From Firmicutes bacterium UBA5201 (lineage in GTDB: Bacteria; Bacillota; Clostridia; Peptostreptococcales; Acidaminobacteraceae): a stretch of DNA of 36,159 bases. The DNA lies in NCBI GenBank assembly GCA_002412775.1, contig DHVT01000023.1, forward strand, positions 168,356-204,514. Direction: 5' to 3'. Position numbers and translations under genes: made by a program. Positions 1 to 6,908 of the stretch are shown here, in pieces. Numbering within the stretch: the first letter of the stretch is position 1; each line of letters starts with the position of its first letter. The notes below the pieces were generated by a model. The model had not been told where the DNA came from. It saw nothing but the letters and a program-made list of their open reading frames with translations, and made no database searches.

Positions 1-6
1 ACCAGT

Positions 7-45
7 TTTGACCTGTCCCCATTTGATTTGACCTGTCCCCATTTG
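7..45. repeat. Two tandem copies of a 19-base repeat
   Basis: The unit TTTGACCTGTCCCCATTTG occurs at 7-25 and 27-45, with a period of 20 bases. The copies are identical. The complement contains the GGGGACAGGTC core that I recall seeing beside IS200-like (Y1/REP-associated) transposase genes in Firmicutes. No transposase is visible here, and the window edge cuts the context off, so the link is inference. Confidence 0.7.
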
Positions 46-68
46 TAATCTGTCACCTATTGAAATCA

Positions 69-233
69 TTAGACATTGTCTTTTCCAGTGACCTTATTCA
101 AAATCAAGTAAAACAACTTGCTGAATCCGAGTTGTTTGCCGATAAAATCCGCTACGATCATCCAAATCTTGATAAAAACTATGTAAAAGATCAATACTAC
201 CAAAATCGATCCTGCGAACTGCAAATATTCCAT
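69..233 (-). CDS. Small membrane protein, 54 aa, unknown function
   Basis: I do not recognise the family. The ATG at 233 is preceded by GAGGAGG at a good spacing, which favours it over the upstream in-frame start at 260. The protein begins MEYLQFAGSILVVLIFYIVF, so residues 6-30 form one strong transmembrane helix. A second, weaker amphipathic stretch (GFSKLFYLIL) follows, with a charged tail. It is divergent from the DUF2089 gene, and both start sites lie within 132 bases, so the two may share a control region. The strong ribosome binding site and membrane-protein composition argue that it is real. The overlapping plus-strand frame has no such support. Confidence 0.65.
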   Translation of the reverse strand: MEYLQFAGSILVVLIFYIVFIKIWMIVADFIGKQLGFSKLFYLILNKVTGKDNV

Positions 234-298
234 ATATGCCTCCTCTTGTCTCATATTCATTGTATCCCACCAGTGCAGAATTTTCCACTAAATTGATA

Positions 299-327
299 TT
301 GACTTTAACAATGTTAAATGTTATATT
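299..327 (+). promoter_or_regulatory. Promoter with operator-like palindrome upstream of DUF2089 gene
   Basis: A -35 TTGACT (299-304) and a -10 TATATT (322-327) are separated by 17 bases. A perfect inverted repeat, TTTAAC-aat-GTTAAA (304-318), fills most of the spacer, exactly where a repressor would block RNA polymerase. The downstream gene encodes an HTH-like protein, so autoregulation is a reasonable inference. Confidence 0.65.
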
Positions 328-364
328 TAATATTATTAAAAACAAAGTGCAAGGAGGTACCACT

Positions 365-688
365 ATGGCTATAGATGTATTCCCGGATTGGCTCGGCAAT
401 TTGGATGACGAAGACCTTGTTTTCATCAAAAAATTTCTCATGGCCTCGGGTTCACTCAAAGAAGTCGCAGGAGCTTACAATGTCACCTATCCGACAGTGA
501 GACTCCGATTGGATCGCTTGATCCAAAAGATCCAGATCAGTGAAGACCATTCAAACGAACCCTACATTTCATTGATCAAACGTATGGCAGTCAATGACAA
601 GCTCGACTTCGAAACTGCCAAAGTGCTTATTTCAGAGTATAAAAAAATTATGAAGGAGAATGATCGATATGAGCATAGATATGAGTAG
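365..688 (+). CDS. DUF2089 family protein, putative HTH regulator
   Basis: The ATG at 365 follows AAGGAGG at 7-bp spacing; the open frame extends further upstream but without a ribosome binding site. The 107-residue product has the DUF2089 core. After an acidic EDLVFIKKFL segment comes ASGSLKEVAGAYNVTYPTVR and a second RLDRLIQKI helix, which reads as a helix-turn-helix of the sigma-70 region 4/MarR sort. No zinc-finger cysteines of the longer DUF2089 forms are present, so this is the short version. It overlaps the next membrane-protein gene by 20 bases, implying translational coupling. DNA binding is inferred; targets are unknown, but the palindrome in its own promoter is the obvious candidate. 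Confidence 0.85.
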   Translation: MAIDVFPDWLGNLDDEDLVFIKKFLMASGSLKEVAGAYNVTYPTVRLRLDRLIQKIQISEDHSNEPYISLIKRMAVNDKLDFETAKVLISEYKKIMKENDRYEHRYE

Positions 689-992
689 ATTTTTATTTGT
701 TTCAATTATAGGTTTAATTGTATTTACGTCCAGCATTCTTTTGCAAATCTTCCTATCCAAACAAAAAAGCAAGTGGCTTGGCCTGGTTCTTCCGGCAATC
801 CATCTGACATTGGCATTCATCGGTTCATTCGGGCTCATGATGTACGATGGTCAGATTCTTCCGATTCTGTTCGGTTTCTTTATATTGTCCATTCCAGCGA
901 TCATTCTTTTATTGGTCTACTTTGCGGTAAGAGGCAAGATGAAAGGCAACCACAATGAAGAACTCGATAAGATGAACATTCAGGATTTGTAG
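669..992 (+). CDS. Three-helix membrane protein, unknown function
   Basis: This is a 107-residue integral membrane protein. Three hydrophobic helices are visible (FLFVSIIGLIVFTSSILLQI, then a LGLVLPAIHLTLAFIGSFGL stretch, then an ILFGFFILSIPAIILLLVYF stretch), followed by a charged C-terminal tail. The start at 669 is chosen because GGAG at 655-658 lies 10 bases upstream; the ATG at 660 would sit on top of the ribosome binding site. It overlaps the DUF2089 gene and ends before a terminator, so the two form an operon. A membrane partner for a small DNA-binding protein suggests sensing of an envelope or membrane state, but that is inference only. Confidence 0.75.
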   Translation: MSIDMSRFLFVSIIGLIVFTSSILLQIFLSKQKSKWLGLVLPAIHLTLAFIGSFGLMMYDGQILPILFGFFILSIPAIILLLVYFAVRGKMKGNHNEELDKMNIQDL

Positions 993-1005
993 TTAAGGGC
1001 AAGGG

Positions 1006-1045
1006 AAAAACTGGAAAGGCAGGGAGTGCAGGAAAAAATTGGGGA
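1006..1045 (+). repeat. Short purine-rich GCAG repeat (2 copies, period 9)
   Basis: GCAG occurs at 1019 and 1028 inside a purine-rich run (GGAAAGGCAGGGAGTGCAGG). This is the reverse orientation of the CTGC arrays at 1734-1790 and 4465-4550. It lies between the DUF2089 operon and its terminator. Confidence 0.6.
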
Positions 1046-1066
1046 AAATCAAATAGCATAAAAAGG

Positions 1067-1110
1067 AAAGCATTGCAATATTGACTGTTCAGTATTATGG
1101 TGCTTTTTTT
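1067..1110 (+). terminator. Intrinsic terminator after the DUF2089 operon
   Basis: An imperfect hairpin pairs AAAGCA with TGCTTT and continues inward through AT and GU pairs around an 8-base loop. The stem ends in a run of seven T (1104-1110). Confidence 0.75.
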
Positions 1111-1176
1111 GACTTCATGGTTATGTTGTGATGTCTTATTATTTTAATATTTTTCTTTTATTGATTACCAGTGAAA

Positions 1177-1197
1177 ATCACAGATTATTGTGATAAT
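1177..1197 (+). promoter_or_regulatory. Putative extended -10 promoter with palindrome before ASCH gene
   Basis: ATCACA-gattat-TGTGAT (1177-1194) is a perfect 6+6 inverted repeat overlapping a TGT-GATAAT extended -10 (1189-1197). No good -35 is visible. The half-sites TCACA/TGTGA are in the opposite order to a CRP/FNR box. The gene starts 39 bases downstream. Confidence 0.45.
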
Positions 1198-1235
1198 ATA
1201 TTCAGGTAGTTTAATAATCATGAGGAGGTGTTGAT

Positions 1236-1697
1236 TTGACTGTCATTGACCTATGGAAAATGTATCTGGAGTCTATTGGAGAGGATTTGGAGAACACGAA
1301 AAAAACTTATGAGTCGTGGCATTTTTGCAATAACGAGAAAGATGCAAACGCACTAGCTGAACTGACCAAAAAAGGTATAAAACGCGCAACGGCGGGACTA
1401 CTCAAGTCTTACGAAGTCGAAAATGAACCATTGCCCGAGATTGGAGAATTACATATCATTGAAGACTGGAATGGCAATGGCGTTTGTGTCATCAAAGTTG
1501 AAGATGTCGAAATCCTTGCCTTCAATGAAGTTACCGAAGCCCATGCTGAGATTGAAGGAGAAGGCGACGGATCACTTGAATATTGGTGTGATGAACACCT
1601 CAAATTCTTCAAACAGGATGCGGAAGGATTGGATTTTTCATTCACTGAAGACATGGAGATCGTTTTCATGATTTTTGAAGCTGTCTTCTGCTCTTGA
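1236..1697 (+). CDS. ASCH domain-containing protein
   Basis: A TTG start at 1236 is set by TGAGGAGG 7 bases upstream; there is no competing ATG near the N-terminus. The 153-residue length is normal for bacterial ASCH proteins. The fold shows KGIKRATAGLLKSYE, the GELHIIEDWNGNGVCVIKV strands, the EDVEILAFNEVTEAHAEIEG loop, and the conserved acidic/aromatic GDGSLEYWCDEHLKFF helix. ASCH is a PUA-like, RNA-binding beta-barrel, and some members act on modified nucleosides (for example N4-acetylcytidine amidohydrolase YqfB), so an RNA- or nucleoside-related role is likely but untested. The gene is single, flanked on both sides by the GCAG/CTGC repeat arrays. It may read through into the ABC-2 operon, since no terminator is seen between them. 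Confidence 0.88.
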   Translation: MTVIDLWKMYLESIGEDLENTKKTYESWHFCNNEKDANALAELTKKGIKRATAGLLKSYEVENEPLPEIGELHIIEDWNGNGVCVIKVEDVEILAFNEVTEAHAEIEGEGDGSLEYWCDEHLKFFKQDAEGLDFSFTEDMEIVFMIFEAVFCS

Positions 1698-1733
1698 CTT
1701 AAGTACTTGACTTTGACTTTGACCTCATCTTTT

Positions 1734-1790
1734 CCTGCTCTACCTGCCCCACCCTGCTCTCCCTGCTCTACCTGCTCTCCCTGCTCTCCC
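1734..1790 (+). repeat. CTGC array, 6 copies, period 9
   Basis: CTGC begins at 1735, 1744, 1754, 1763, 1772 and 1781, so spacing is nine bases with a single ten. Typical units are CCTGCTCTA and CCCTGCTCT. The strand is almost pure pyrimidine. The array fills most of the gap between the ASCH gene and the ABC ATPase gene. Confidence 0.9.
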
Positions 1791-1818
1791 CTCACTTCCC
1801 TATCACAAAGGAGGCACA

Positions 1819-2787
1819 ATGATTGAAATTGAAAATCTTTCAAAAGCATTTCAAGTTGCCAAACGAAAAAAAGGAGCTTTTGTCAGTCTTTTTTCACGCG
1901 AGTACGAGACCATCCATGCCCTAAAGGACATCTCCTTCAAGATGGAACCCGGCGAGATCGTCGGCTACATCGGTCCCAATGGTGCGGGGAAATCCACCAC
2001 GATCAAGATCATGAGTGGCATTCTCGTTCCAAACACCGGAAAATGTGAGATTCTCGGCATCACACCTTGGAAATCAAGGATTGAACACGTCAGGAACATT
2101 GGCGTCGTCTTCGGTCAACGCACCCAGCTTTGGTGGGATGTTCCCGTAATCGATTCCTTCAATCTGCTGAGAGACATCTACAAACTGTCTGAGGTGGATT
2201 ACAGAAGGACGCTTGATCAGCTCGTCACCTATCTCGATCTCGCACCACTGCTGAATACGCCGGTGAGGCAGCTCAGTCTTGGGCAGCGTATGCGCTGTGA
2301 GATAGCGGCTGCACTGATTCATTCACCAAAAATTCTGTTCCTGGACGAGCCGACCATCGGACTCGATGCGGTGTCAAAGATTGCCGTCCGGAACTTCATA
2401 AAAAAGATCAACGCCGAGAACCAAGTGACTGTTGTGCTCACCACACACGATATGAGTGATATTGAAGCGCTTGCGGGTAGGATCATCCTCATCGGCAAAG
2501 GCGAAAAACTCTACGATGGGGACCTTGCCAATCTCAGAGGAAATTTCATCTCGCACAAAAGGGTCACAGTGGACTATGTTGAAAATACTGTGCCTCTTAA
2601 CGTCTTTGGATGTGAGGTATTGCATGCATCCAGTGAACGTGCTGTGCTACTGGTCGATCTTGAGAAGACGAATGTGCCAAGCGTTATTCATGAACTCACC
2701 AATCAAAAAAGCATCATAGACATTTCAGTCGACAGTCAGCCGATTGAGGAGATCATCGTCAATCTCTACAGGGAGTATCAGATATGA
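1819..2787 (+). CDS. ABC-2 type exporter, ATP-binding subunit
   Basis: This 322-residue ATPase powers the two membrane proteins that follow it. Walker A is GPNGAGKST (52-60), the Q-loop glutamine is Q100, the signature is LSLGQ (152-156), Walker B is ILFLDEP (172-178) and the switch histidine is H210. LSLGQ instead of LSGGQ is normal in this YadG/DrrA-like branch. A C-terminal domain of about 90 residues, typical of ABC-2 exporters, follows the nucleotide-binding domain. The start is fixed by AAAGGAGG 5 bases upstream of the ATG. The stop overlaps the next start (ATGA, 2784-2787). The substrate cannot be read from sequence. Confidence 0.93.
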   Translation: MIEIENLSKAFQVAKRKKGAFVSLFSREYETIHALKDISFKMEPGEIVGYIGPNGAGKSTTIKIMSGILVPNTGKCEILGITPWKSRIEHVRNIGVVFGQRTQLWWDVPVIDSFNLLRDIYKLSEVDYRRTLDQLVTYLDLAPLLNTPVRQLSLGQRMRCEIAAALIHSPKILFLDEPTIGLDAVSKIAVRNFIKKINAENQVTVVLTTHDMSDIEALAGRIILIGKGEKLYDGDLANLRGNFISHKRVTVDYVENTVPLNVFGCEVLHASSERAVLLVDLEKTNVPSVIHELTNQKSIIDISVDSQPIEEIIVNLYREYQI

Positions 2788-3587
2788 GAGTCTACTTGTC
2801 ACTCCTTAAACTCAGGATATACCACGGACTTCAGTACCGTGTCGCCGCACTCGCGGGAATTGCCACCCAGTTCTTTTGGGGCACCATCATGATCATGGTT
2901 TTTCTGGCTTTTTACGGTGAAAGTACTTCTGTTGGAGGTTTCACGACCACTCAACTGGTGACGTACATATGGCTTCAACAGGCATTTCTCTCATTTATTG
3001 TACTTTGGCTCCGGGATATGGAGTTGTTTGAACTCATAAGGACCGGCAATATCGCTTATGAACTGTGCAGACCACTGAACATCTATGGCTTTTGGTATAC
3101 AAAATTGATTGCAACGCGGATTGCAAATGCCATGCTCAGATGTATGCCGATTCTTGTGGTGTCCATGTTCATTCCTGAAAAGTACCGCATGTCCATGCCG
3201 GATTCCACTGAATCATTCATGCTTTTTCTCATAACGCTCATGCTGGGCCTCGCCATCAATGTGGCCATCTCCATGTTCATTTACATTTCCGTGTTTGTGA
3301 CACTGTCGCCCATGGGATCATTGCTCATTTTCAGTGTCATCGGCGAGTTTTTTGCAGGACTCATCATCCCCATCCCGCTTATGCCGGAATGGCTACGAAA
3401 TATCGTCATGGTATTGCCTTTCAGATACGTCGGTGACTTGCCGTTCAGGGTTTACTCGGGGAATATTCCTTTGGGCGAAGCCTTTCTTGGTATTGCGATT
3501 CAGTTGGTTTGGCTCACGGTATTGATACTGTTTGGCAAGAAACTTATGCAAAGTGCGCTGAAGCATCTCGTAGTTCAAGGGGGTTGA
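2784..3587 (+). CDS. ABC-2 type exporter, membrane subunit 1 (ABC2_membrane_6-like)
   Basis: This 267-residue polytopic membrane protein has about six helices. The N-terminus reads LRIYHGLQYRVAALAGIATQ followed by a WGTIMIMVFLAFYGE stretch. A conserved-looking FELIRTGNIAYELCRPLN cytoplasmic loop and a GLIIPIPLMPEWLRNIVMVL segment near the end fit the DUF990/ABC2_membrane_6 permeases. Such permeases usually come as two paralogues encoded side by side, as here. It is translationally coupled to the ATPase gene, and only one base separates its stop from the next start. The cargo is unknown; polysaccharide, lipid or antibiotic export are all possible. Confidence 0.88.
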   Translation: MRVYLSLLKLRIYHGLQYRVAALAGIATQFFWGTIMIMVFLAFYGESTSVGGFTTTQLVTYIWLQQAFLSFIVLWLRDMELFELIRTGNIAYELCRPLNIYGFWYTKLIATRIANAMLRCMPILVVSMFIPEKYRMSMPDSTESFMLFLITLMLGLAINVAISMFIYISVFVTLSPMGSLLIFSVIGEFFAGLIIPIPLMPEWLRNIVMVLPFRYVGDLPFRVYSGNIPLGEAFLGIAIQLVWLTVLILFGKKLMQSALKHLVVQGG

Positions 3588-3588
3588 T

Positions 3589-4371
3589 ATGAGAATATTC
3601 TTTAAGTATGCAAAAATGTGGCTGAAATCGCAAATGGTCTACAAGACCTCCTTCATACTTTTATGTATTGGACAGTTTTTCGTGCCTTTTTTCGTCTTTG
3701 TTGGTCTGTATCTCATGTTCGATCGGTTTGATTCCCTAAGCGGGTGGTCGTTCAGCGAGGTGGCACTCTTATATGGTGTGATCCATATGGCCTTTTCCAT
3801 CAGCGAATGTGTGGTGCGTGGATTTGATTCGTTTTCCAATCTGGTCAGAACCGGTGATTTCGACAGATTGTTGGTCAGACCTCTCCCGACGGCACTTCAG
3901 GTACTCGGTTCAAAGTTTGAGTTCACGAGAATCGGCAGGTTGCTGCAAGGCATCATCATATTCGTCATAGGAATCAATGGCATCGATGTTCAGTGGACAC
4001 TGCTCAAAATGTCCACTGTGGCTTTCATGGTCATCGGTGCGACATTCATCATGTCCGGACTGTTCATCATCTTTGCGACATTTTCCTTTTGGACGATCGA
4101 GGGTCTTGAAATCGCCAACATTTTTACTGATGGCGGCCGCGAAATGACGCAGTACCCATTGCTGATCTATGCAAAACCCATTCAAAAATTCTTCACATTC
4201 ATTGTCCCTTTTGGTGTGGTGAACTACATTCCACTCATGTATCTGCTCGACCGCGGTCCTTATGACCATCCGGTGTATGCGTTCATTCCACTCATGGGTG
4301 TGCTGTTTATAGTTCCAAGTCTTCTATTCTGGAATTTTGGCGTGAAGCATTATAAATCCACAGGGTCGTGA
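3589..4371 (+). CDS. ABC-2 type exporter, membrane subunit 2 (ABC2_membrane_6-like)
   Basis: This 260-residue paralogue of the preceding permease would complete a heterodimeric channel. It shares the layout: the LVRTGDFDRLLVRPLPTALQ loop corresponds to LIRTGNIAYELCRPLN in subunit 1. Hydrophobic segments follow at about 110-130, 145-170 and 230-250. A MTQYPLLIYAKPIQKFFTFI segment precedes the last helices and is the expected position of the conserved periplasmic-side region. Ribosome binding site GGGGG lies at 3580-3584 inside the end of the previous gene. No terminator follows directly; instead the GCAG/CTGC inverted repeats begin. Confidence 0.88.
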   Translation: MRIFFKYAKMWLKSQMVYKTSFILLCIGQFFVPFFVFVGLYLMFDRFDSLSGWSFSEVALLYGVIHMAFSISECVVRGFDSFSNLVRTGDFDRLLVRPLPTALQVLGSKFEFTRIGRLLQGIIIFVIGINGIDVQWTLLKMSTVAFMVIGATFIMSGLFIIFATFSFWTIEGLEIANIFTDGGREMTQYPLLIYAKPIQKFFTFIVPFGVVNYIPLMYLLDRGPYDHPVYAFIPLMGVLFIVPSLLFWNFGVKHYKSTGS

Positions 4372-4556
4372 GGGAAGGGAAGGGAAATGCAGGAGAATAG
4401 CAGGTAGTGCAGGTAGTGCAGGAAAAGATAAGATCAAAATCAAGATCAAGTTTCCCTGAACTTCCTGCACTTCCCTGCATTTCCTGCTTTCCCTGCTTTC
4501 CCTGCTCTCCCTGCTTTCCCTGCCCTCCCTGCTCTCCCTGCTCTCCCTGCTTTCCC
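4371..4556. repeat. Inverted GCAG (4 copies) / CTGC (10 copies) array, period 9
   Basis: On the left, GCAG starts at 4389, 4400, 4409 and 4418 in a purine-rich strand. On the right, CTGC starts at 4465 and 4475 and then every nine bases through 4547, in a pyrimidine-rich strand. A spacer of about 40 bases, rich in AAGATC/ATCAAG, separates them. The two sides are complementary enough to fold into a long imperfect hairpin. The array lies between the ABC-2 operon and the terminator shared with the SLH gene. Confidence 0.9.
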
Positions 4557-4564
4557 ACTCAATC

Positions 4565-4600
4565 AAAAAACCAGCAAATCCTTGGATTCGCTGGTTTTTT
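4565..4600. terminator. Bidirectional terminator between ABC-2 operon and SLH gene
   Basis: AAAAAACCAGC (4565-4575) pairs perfectly with GCTGGTTTTTT (4590-4600). The loop holds a further AATCC/GGATT complement. With A and T runs at both ends it should work in both directions, for the ABC-2 operon from the left and the SLH gene from the right. Confidence 0.88.
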
Positions 4601-4611
4601 CAATTGAACAC

Positions 4612-6843
4612 TTACTTGAAAAAAGTATAATAAAGCACTTTGGTCGCTTCCGCTCTGGTGATATTGTTCTTCGGTTTGACCGAACCGTCCTCATAACCAC
4701 TGATGATGCCGTACTTCACTGCGAGGAGCATAAAGTCTTTATGGTCGGAAGTGATATTATTAAAGTCGGTGATTTTGGCGGCGAGCTCCACTTTTTCAGA
4801 CTCAGTCAAAAGATTGGTCGAATAGCCTTTGAGCAATATGACGGCTTTAATGAACTCTTCACGCGTCGCGTCGCGATCCGGATAATACAGGTTGCCGTAG
4901 CCGCTGAGATACTTTGAGGCTATGCTAACAGGCTGTGCGAACCACTTGCCGGATGCCACGTCCGCAAAGGAATTTGAAACCGACGCAGATTTGGCGTTGC
5001 CGACGAAATTGCTGATGATCGATGCGATTTGGGCACGCGTGATGTTGTTGTTCGGCTCGAATCTGCCTTCGTTGCCATTCACGATACCTCTTTTGCCGAT
5101 TTCAAGAATCATGTCTTTCGCCCATGATTTATCGATGTCGGAAAAAGCTATGTTTTTCAGCTCGGTGGCTTCGATTTTCAGAGTATTGCCTTCTTTGGTG
5201 AGCAGATAATCCCTGGTCTTCAGGGTAATGCCGTCCGGGTTTTTCACCGCGACCGTGAGTTTGTGGTTGCCTGCGCTTATGGTACTCGGGTTGATGGTGT
5301 AGGCATAAGGTATGCTGCTCACAGTTGAAAGCGTCTTGCCATCGAGGATGTAAGAAACTTTAGGATCGAGCATCTTAGGCACGATGGAGTAAGTGGCGAG
5401 CTCCAGCGATCCGCCTGTCACACTTACGGACTTGTCTTTGACTGAGCCCACCTCGGCGTAACGGTAACCTGCCTCATCGCCTATGCCAGACAGATAATAG
5501 CTGTTTGAAACCAACTGGTTGTATAGTTTTGCGATTTGAGCATTGGTGTATAGTGCAAAGGATGATTTCTTGGTTGCCTGCTCGGTGTCCACGTTGAAGT
5601 AATAGATGCCCTTGACTTCAGGATAGACCAGAGGCAAGTAGCCATAAAGTCGATTCATCTGAACTTTTGCCCACTCTGTCAGATCTTCTTTTGCCACTTT
5701 TGAATAATGCTCAATTCCGGTTTCAGAAATCATAATCGGTTTTCTGTCGCCATACTTCTCTACGATTTCAGCGATTTTGGCCAGTGGATTGGCATTTTCA
5801 CCTGTGAAGAAATTGCTGTCGATGGAGTCTTGAAGTGCTCCCCAATCCTTTTTCTCACCGAAGTAGAAAGTCGTGTAGGTGCTGATGCCCACCCAGTCCA
5901 CATAGGCATCGCCTGGATAATAGCTGTCAAGCTTGCGCGCAGCGTCCGTGATGTCGTTTGGTGACCAGACCATTGCGACGTTGGGTGCGAGTTCCTTCAT
6001 GATTTTCGCCACATATCTGAAGTTCTTCACATAGATGGATGGGTTTTCACCATTTTCGCCAACGTTCATTTCACAGGCGTATCTGAGGAAAATCGACACA
6101 TCGAGTGCTTTCAGATATTTTGCCGTATCTTCAATGTAGGCTTTTGACGCTTCAATGTTCGGAATCGTGTCATAGGTGTTCCATGCGAGTTGCACCGCAT
6201 TGCCTGCTTTGACAGCGGCATCAAAATGAACGCCTGCGTCTCTGATGTCATCTTCCCAGTTCAGGTAGATCAGATAAGCGGCATTGTCTTTTGGATAGAG
6301 TTTTTTGACCTTGTCCCAATCGTAGCTCTTGACGCCTGGATCGGTATCATAGGCACTTCCAAAATAGACGCCTGATACGGGTTCAAACTTTGCACCATGA
6401 TATGTACTGTTGTCGGTGCTTTGCGTTTTGGCGTAAAGTTCGATGTCAAAGGCGAGATTCTTGAGTTTGCTGGACGCATAATTGGTGGAGTCGGCATTCC
6501 AAACGCCCTTTTTCACCAAAATGGTAGCGTTTTCAAGGTACAGTTCGAGATACGGGATTGCATCATCAAATCGATCTTGTGACTCATAGGCTTGAGCGAT
6601 CTTCAGATATCTCGGTGTGACGATCTCCAGCCTTTGTTGGCTGTCAGAGTCCCATGTTTTGAACAGGTCGATGATTTGAAGACGATTGTTGATCAGACCT
6701 GCCACGTCCCCCGAAGCCTCAAGTGCGACTTCCTTTTCCGTGAGCCCCCAAAATGCGGATGGCAATTTCTGCTCGGCACTTGAGACCATTGACACATTGA
6801 TCATCATGAGCATCGCTAAAATAATTGCTGTGACTTTTTTCAT
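4612..6843 (-). CDS. Secreted SLH-anchored GH26-like glycoside hydrolase
   Basis: This 743-residue exported surface protein has a signal peptide (MKKVTAIILAMLMMINVSMV, cleavage near SSA-EQ at about 23). An alpha-helical N-terminal region (25-140) is followed by a clan-A barrel (about 150-440). The pair RYACEMN (acid/base E258) and MISETG (nucleophile E374) matches GH26-type beta-mannanases. A beta-sandwich (about 465-555) and three SLH repeats follow (about 565-610, 626-670, 692-740, each with the ITRAQ/TREEF/ITRAE signature). SLH domains bind pyruvylated wall polysaccharide, and the CsaB gene lies immediately upstream. Ribosome binding site is GGGGGG before AAACAATG. Substrate is uncertain: mannan is the family norm, but cell-wall polymer processing is possible. 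Confidence 0.87.
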   Translation of the reverse strand: MKKVTAIILAMLMMINVSMVSSAEQKLPSAFWGLTEKEVALEASGDVAGLINNRLQIIDLFKTWDSDSQQRLEIVTPRYLKIAQAYESQDRFDDAIPYLELYLENATILVKKGVWNADSTNYASSKLKNLAFDIELYAKTQSTDNSTYHGAKFEPVSGVYFGSAYDTDPGVKSYDWDKVKKLYPKDNAAYLIYLNWEDDIRDAGVHFDAAVKAGNAVQLAWNTYDTIPNIEASKAYIEDTAKYLKALDVSIFLRYACEMNVGENGENPSIYVKNFRYVAKIMKELAPNVAMVWSPNDITDAARKLDSYYPGDAYVDWVGISTYTTFYFGEKKDWGALQDSIDSNFFTGENANPLAKIAEIVEKYGDRKPIMISETGIEHYSKVAKEDLTEWAKVQMNRLYGYLPLVYPEVKGIYYFNVDTEQATKKSSFALYTNAQIAKLYNQLVSNSYYLSGIGDEAGYRYAEVGSVKDKSVSVTGGSLELATYSIVPKMLDPKVSYILDGKTLSTVSSIPYAYTINPSTISAGNHKLTVAVKNPDGITLKTRDYLLTKEGNTLKIEATELKNIAFSDIDKSWAKDMILEIGKRGIVNGNEGRFEPNNNITRAQIASIISNFVGNAKSASVSNSFADVASGKWFAQPVSIASKYLSGYGNLYYPDRDATREEFIKAVILLKGYSTNLLTESEKVELAAKITDFNNITSDHKDFMLLAVKYGIISGYEDGSVKPKNNITRAEATKVLYYTFFK

Positions 6844-6871
6844 TGTTTCCCCCCTAATTGCTGTAATATTT

Positions 6872-6891
6872 ATATAATCATCACATTATAT
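6872..6891 (-). promoter_or_regulatory. -10 element and palindrome upstream of the SLH gene
   Basis: ATATAAT-catcac-ATTATAT is a perfect 7+7 inverted repeat. Its right arm contains a consensus -10 TATAAT for the minus strand (6885-6890). No convincing -35 is seen. The SLH gene could therefore have its own transcript besides read-through from the operon. The palindrome may also be a protein-binding site. Confidence 0.4.
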
Positions 6892-6908
6892 CACGAAGCA
6901 AATCGAAA

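Noticed and set aside
60..296. Plus-strand 78-residue frame
   Set aside because: It overlaps the minus-strand 54-aa gene, which has a strong ribosome binding site; this frame has none and no coherent domain.
1698..1733. Triple TTGACT/TTGACC as -35 of a promoter for the ABC-2 operon
   Set aside because: No -10 follows at a usable distance; the next 60 bases are the pyrimidine array.
1409..1849. Minus-strand frame with collagen-like GEQGEQVEQGEQ repeats
   Set aside because: It is produced by the 9-bp CTGC array read in frame and overlaps the ASCH gene antisense. No ribosome binding site or plausible domain.
1734..4550. Possible CRISPR array
   Set aside because: Units are nine bases with no spacers, and no cas gene is present.
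4307..4607. Several frames (both strands) with ESRE/GKQGEQ/CFPC repeats
   Set aside because: All three are readings of the same nine-base repeat, which is divisible by three and so stays open in several frames. Not protein genes.
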